A DNA stretch of 9,576 bases, from NCBI GenBank assembly GCA_934101445.1, contig CAKORQ010000023.1:1-9576 (forward strand), written 5' to 3'. Below, piece after piece: positions 7,943 through 9,576 of the stretch. The notes beneath the pieces were generated by a model. It was given only the letters and a program-made list of their open reading frames with translations, ran no database searches and was not told the origin of the DNA. This stretch comes from an uncultured Bacilli bacterium. Lineage in GTDB: Bacteria > Bacillota_I > Bacilli_A > RF39 > UBA660. How positions within the stretch are numbered: the stretch's first letter is position 1; each line of letters begins with the position of its first letter. The translations under genes were made by a program, and so were the position numbers.

Positions 7943-8057
7943 AACTAAAATTGTAATATTTAATAGTTAAAAAGAAATAAATCTAATAATTTATAAAAGA
8001 TACTTTTTAGAAAGTGGGGGTTGGGAAGAAATAATAAGATTATAAATAAGAAAATAA

Positions 8058-8066
8058 TGTTATAAA
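8058..8066 (+). promoter_or_regulatory. Putative extended -10 promoter of the SpoVT-like gene
   Basis: TGTTATAAA is a TGN-extended -10 with the hexamer TATAAA at 8061-8066. The -35 region is poor, as often with extended -10 promoters. Transcription would begin near 8073, giving a leader of about 32 nt with AGAGGT (8094-8099) as the ribosome site. It lies in the 185-bp divergent spacer shared with the FemABX-like operon. The rest of the spacer holds a G-rich patch (8014-8025) and otherwise A/T-rich sequence. Confidence 0.4.
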
Positions 8067-8104
8067 TTTTAAAAAAAAGACAATAATAAACTTAGAGGTA
8101 AGAT

Positions 8105-8572
8105 ATGAACGGACAAATAAAAAGAATTGATGAATTAGGACGCATTGTAATTCCTAAAGATATAAGAAAAAGACTTTCTATTAAGACTAATGATACATTA
8201 GAAATAGGGATGGATGGCGATAAAATAGTTTTAAATAAGAGAATTGCTATCAAAGAATATAATGATTATGTTAAGACTTTATTAACTATATTAACTAATT
8301 ATAGTGGGACTAAGTTTTTAGCGACTAATCGGGAAGATATTATTTTTAATAATACGGATATAGAGGGTTTTGAAGTTAAAAAGTATATTAATATGTCTTT
8401 ATATGAAATGGATAAGGTTAAGGATGAGATATGTAGTGGTTGTGATATAAGACCGGTTATTATTGATAGTAATGTCGAAGGAATTATTATAGTTATAAAT
8501 AGTGAATGTAATAAAGAAATTGGGAAAATTATTAATATTTTAGTTACTTCTAAACTTGATATTTCATGTTAA
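8105..8572 (+). CDS. Compact SpoVT/AbrB-like transcriptional regulator
   Basis: DNA-binding regulator. Residues 1-47 form an AbrB/SpoVT swapped-hairpin domain, with the diagnostic RRIDELGRIVIPK-type run (here KRIDELGRIVIPKDIRKRL). Residues from about 50 to 155 align by eye with the GAF-like sensory domain of B. subtilis SpoVT, including the closing pattern of a hydrophobic strand (GIIIVI) and a last helix. At 155 residues it is about 20 shorter than SpoVT (178), with the loss in the middle of the GAF-like part. That part has Cys110, Cys113 (CSGC), Cys135 and Cys155, which I do not recall in SpoVT. The start is set by AGAGGT (8094-8099), 5 nt before ATG. It is divergent from the FemABX-like gene, with an unrecognised gene 33 nt downstream, so targets may be local. 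In Bacillus SpoVT controls spore genes; nothing else here shows that this organism sporulates. Confidence 0.85.
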   Translation: MNGQIKRIDELGRIVIPKDIRKRLSIKTNDTLEIGMDGDKIVLNKRIAIKEYNDYVKTLLTILTNYSGTKFLATNREDIIFNNTDIEGFEVKKYINMSLYEMDKVKDEICSGCDIRPVIIDSNVEGIIIVINSECNKEIGKIINILVTSKLDISC

Positions 8573-8581
8573 GAATTATAT

Positions 8582-8620
8582 ACTCGTATTAGAACAGGAG
8601 ATTTTATGGATAATACGGGT
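8582..8620 (+). repeat. Inverted repeat enclosing the ribosome site and start codon of the next gene
   Basis: The arms 8582-8591 and 8611-8620 pair over 10 bp without a gap, with one T-G wobble at 8584/8618. The 19-nt loop contains AGGAG (8596-8600) and the ATG (8606-8608) of the downstream gene. A T-rich stretch follows (TTTATTTT, 8621-8628). It could act as an RNA structure controlling translation start, or as a weak terminator/attenuator between the two genes. Confidence 0.55.
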
Positions 8621-9576
8621 TTTATTTTGGCTTTTTTAAGGGATTTAGAATGGGAAATGAAGAAAATTGGTTTAAGATCAGCTATTTCTTTAAAAATTTT
8701 AAAAAAGGATATGTTTTTAGAAGATGGTAATACTTTAGGGGTAATGTTTGTTTCGGGAATACCTACTTATATATTAACATCTCAAGGTCGCATTAAGATT
8801 TTAGATGAGGCTTTTAGGGGGAAGAATATTGATTTAGATAAGAAGAATGATTATATTAATATGTTCTTTCAAAGATATAATTGTAGGCTTGCTCTTAATT
8901 TAAAGGGCTCAAGTATTTATAGTATAAAAAGAGTTCCTATGGTTGATAAGGAGTTAGACGATATTAGCTTAGTTAGAAATTTTGATAAGAAAGAAGAAAG
9001 TAGAAAAAAGTTATCTTTAGTTGCGGGTATTAATTTTAATGAGCACGAAAGGTTAAAGATGGGGTTGGAAGTTAAAAGATTCGTAATGTATGAACTGGAA
9101 TTTTTAAGAGGAACATATAATTCATGCGATGGTTTTTTAGGTATTGATAGTTATTATAAATCTGGTAAATTATGTGAGGATATGGACGCTAATAGGGTAT
9201 ATTTATGTGAAAATGATATAATTAATATTGGTAATTTAGTAGAGATGGCAATTGTTTATGTCGGTTTACCTAGTAAGAGCATCAGGGGTAATATAAGGGA
9301 TTTTTGCTATACTTTATTATCGGGGTTGCAGTTATATCTTGATGATTTTAATATCTTAGCAACTAAAAGGGATTTGTATAAGAGGCAACTAGATAAGTAT
9401 CTGGCTTATTTTACTTTGGAGCCAAAAGAAGAAAGAGGTTTGGATTTTATTTACGATTATAATAAGACTTTCTTAAATGGAGTTGGAGTTTTAGAAATTG
9501 TTAAAGATGACCAAGTGCTTTACGGGATTAGCGATGATGGAAATATTAAGATTGATAAGTATAATGGATTGAGTTT
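8606..9576 (+). CDS. Unrecognised protein, 3' end beyond the window
   Basis: An open frame of 323 codons runs from ATG at 8606 to the window edge with no stop. AGGAG (8596-8600) lies 5 nt before the start, and codon use matches the neighbours, so this is a real gene. I do not recognise the family. The protein looks soluble: no signal peptide and no membrane segment is evident in the visible part. It is rich in Lys, Asp, Leu, Ile and Tyr and alternates helical-looking stretches (for example LGSFLRD-like N-terminus at 6-20, residues 250-268) with short beta-like ones (VGVLEIV around 293-299). Cys93, 174, 190, 201 and 234 are scattered without a clear metal motif. It follows the SpoVT-like gene by 33 nt on the same strand, so it is probably co-transcribed and possibly functionally linked. 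No function is assigned. Confidence 0.8.
   Translation, partial: MDNTGFILAFLRDLEWEMKKIGLRSAISLKILKKDMFLEDGNTLGVMFVSGIPTYILTSQGRIKILDEAFRGKNIDLDKKNDYINMFFQRYNCRLALNLKGSSIYSIKRVPMVDKELDDISLVRNFDKKEESRKKLSLVAGINFNEHERLKMGLEVKRFVMYELEFLRGTYNSCDGFLGIDSYYKSGKLCEDMDANRVYLCENDIINIGNLVEMAIVYVGLPSKSIRGNIRDFCYTLLSGLQLYLDDFNILATKRDLYKRQLDKYLAYFTLEPKEERGLDFIYDYNKTFLNGVGVLEIVKDDQVLYGISDDGNIKIDKYNGLS

Noticed and set aside
8014..8025. G-quadruplex
   Set aside because: Only two G-runs of three or more are present nearby; four are needed.
1..9576. Recoding of TGA as tryptophan, as in mycoplasmas
   Set aside because: Tryptophan is TGG in the long frames, no in-frame TGA is read through, and all genes end at TAA with normal family lengths.
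1..9576. CRISPR array, transposon, tRNA or rRNA
   Set aside because: No regularly spaced repeats, no transposase or terminal inverted repeats, and no RNA gene sequence was seen.

Overview
The window suggests an AT-rich, Gram-positive-type (Firmicutes/Bacilli-like) bacterium. All seven reading frames are rich in A/T-ending codons, and every complete gene ends in TAA. Tryptophan is encoded by TGG and no long frame is interrupted by TGA, so the standard bacterial code fits and the TGA=Trp code of mycoplasmas does not. A FemABX-type peptidoglycan aminoacyltransferase and a SpoVT/AbrB-like regulator argue for a walled member of the Bacilli, possibly an uncultured gut lineage near Erysipelotrichales/RF39. 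That placement is inference.

Layout. (1) Bases 1-2201 (+): 3' part of mfd, cut by the left window edge, followed by an AT-rich hairpin terminator. (2) Bases 2341-6120 (+): a two-gene operon with its own promoter. The first gene fuses a complete FucO-type iron-dependent alcohol dehydrogenase (lactaldehyde reductase) to a complete FIST sensory protein. The second is an NAD(P)-dependent aldehyde dehydrogenase starting 3 nt later. A terminator follows, and then a second, palindromic terminator shared with the converging operon. (3) Bases 6255-7919 (-): a FemABX/MurM-like peptidoglycan bridge enzyme with a downstream Nudix hydrolase. (4) Bases 8105-9576 (+), divergent from (3): a compact SpoVT-like regulator, then an unrecognised gene that has no stop before the right edge and encodes at least 323 residues.

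The most interesting part is region 2. The FucO half and the aldehyde dehydrogenase would together reduce and oxidise the same kind of aldehyde (lactaldehyde to propane-1,2-diol and to lactate), a redox-balanced dismutation. The FIST half is from a family predicted to sense small molecules. The join is a seven-residue linker that still carries a Shine-Dalgarno sequence and an ATG exactly at the FIST start, plus tandem stop codons in the -1 frame. The fusion is therefore either a recent one-base event in an A-run, a gene that makes two products (by internal start or frameshift), or a sequencing error. This should be settled first. The mfd, Nudix and FemABX genes look ordinary for such a genome.
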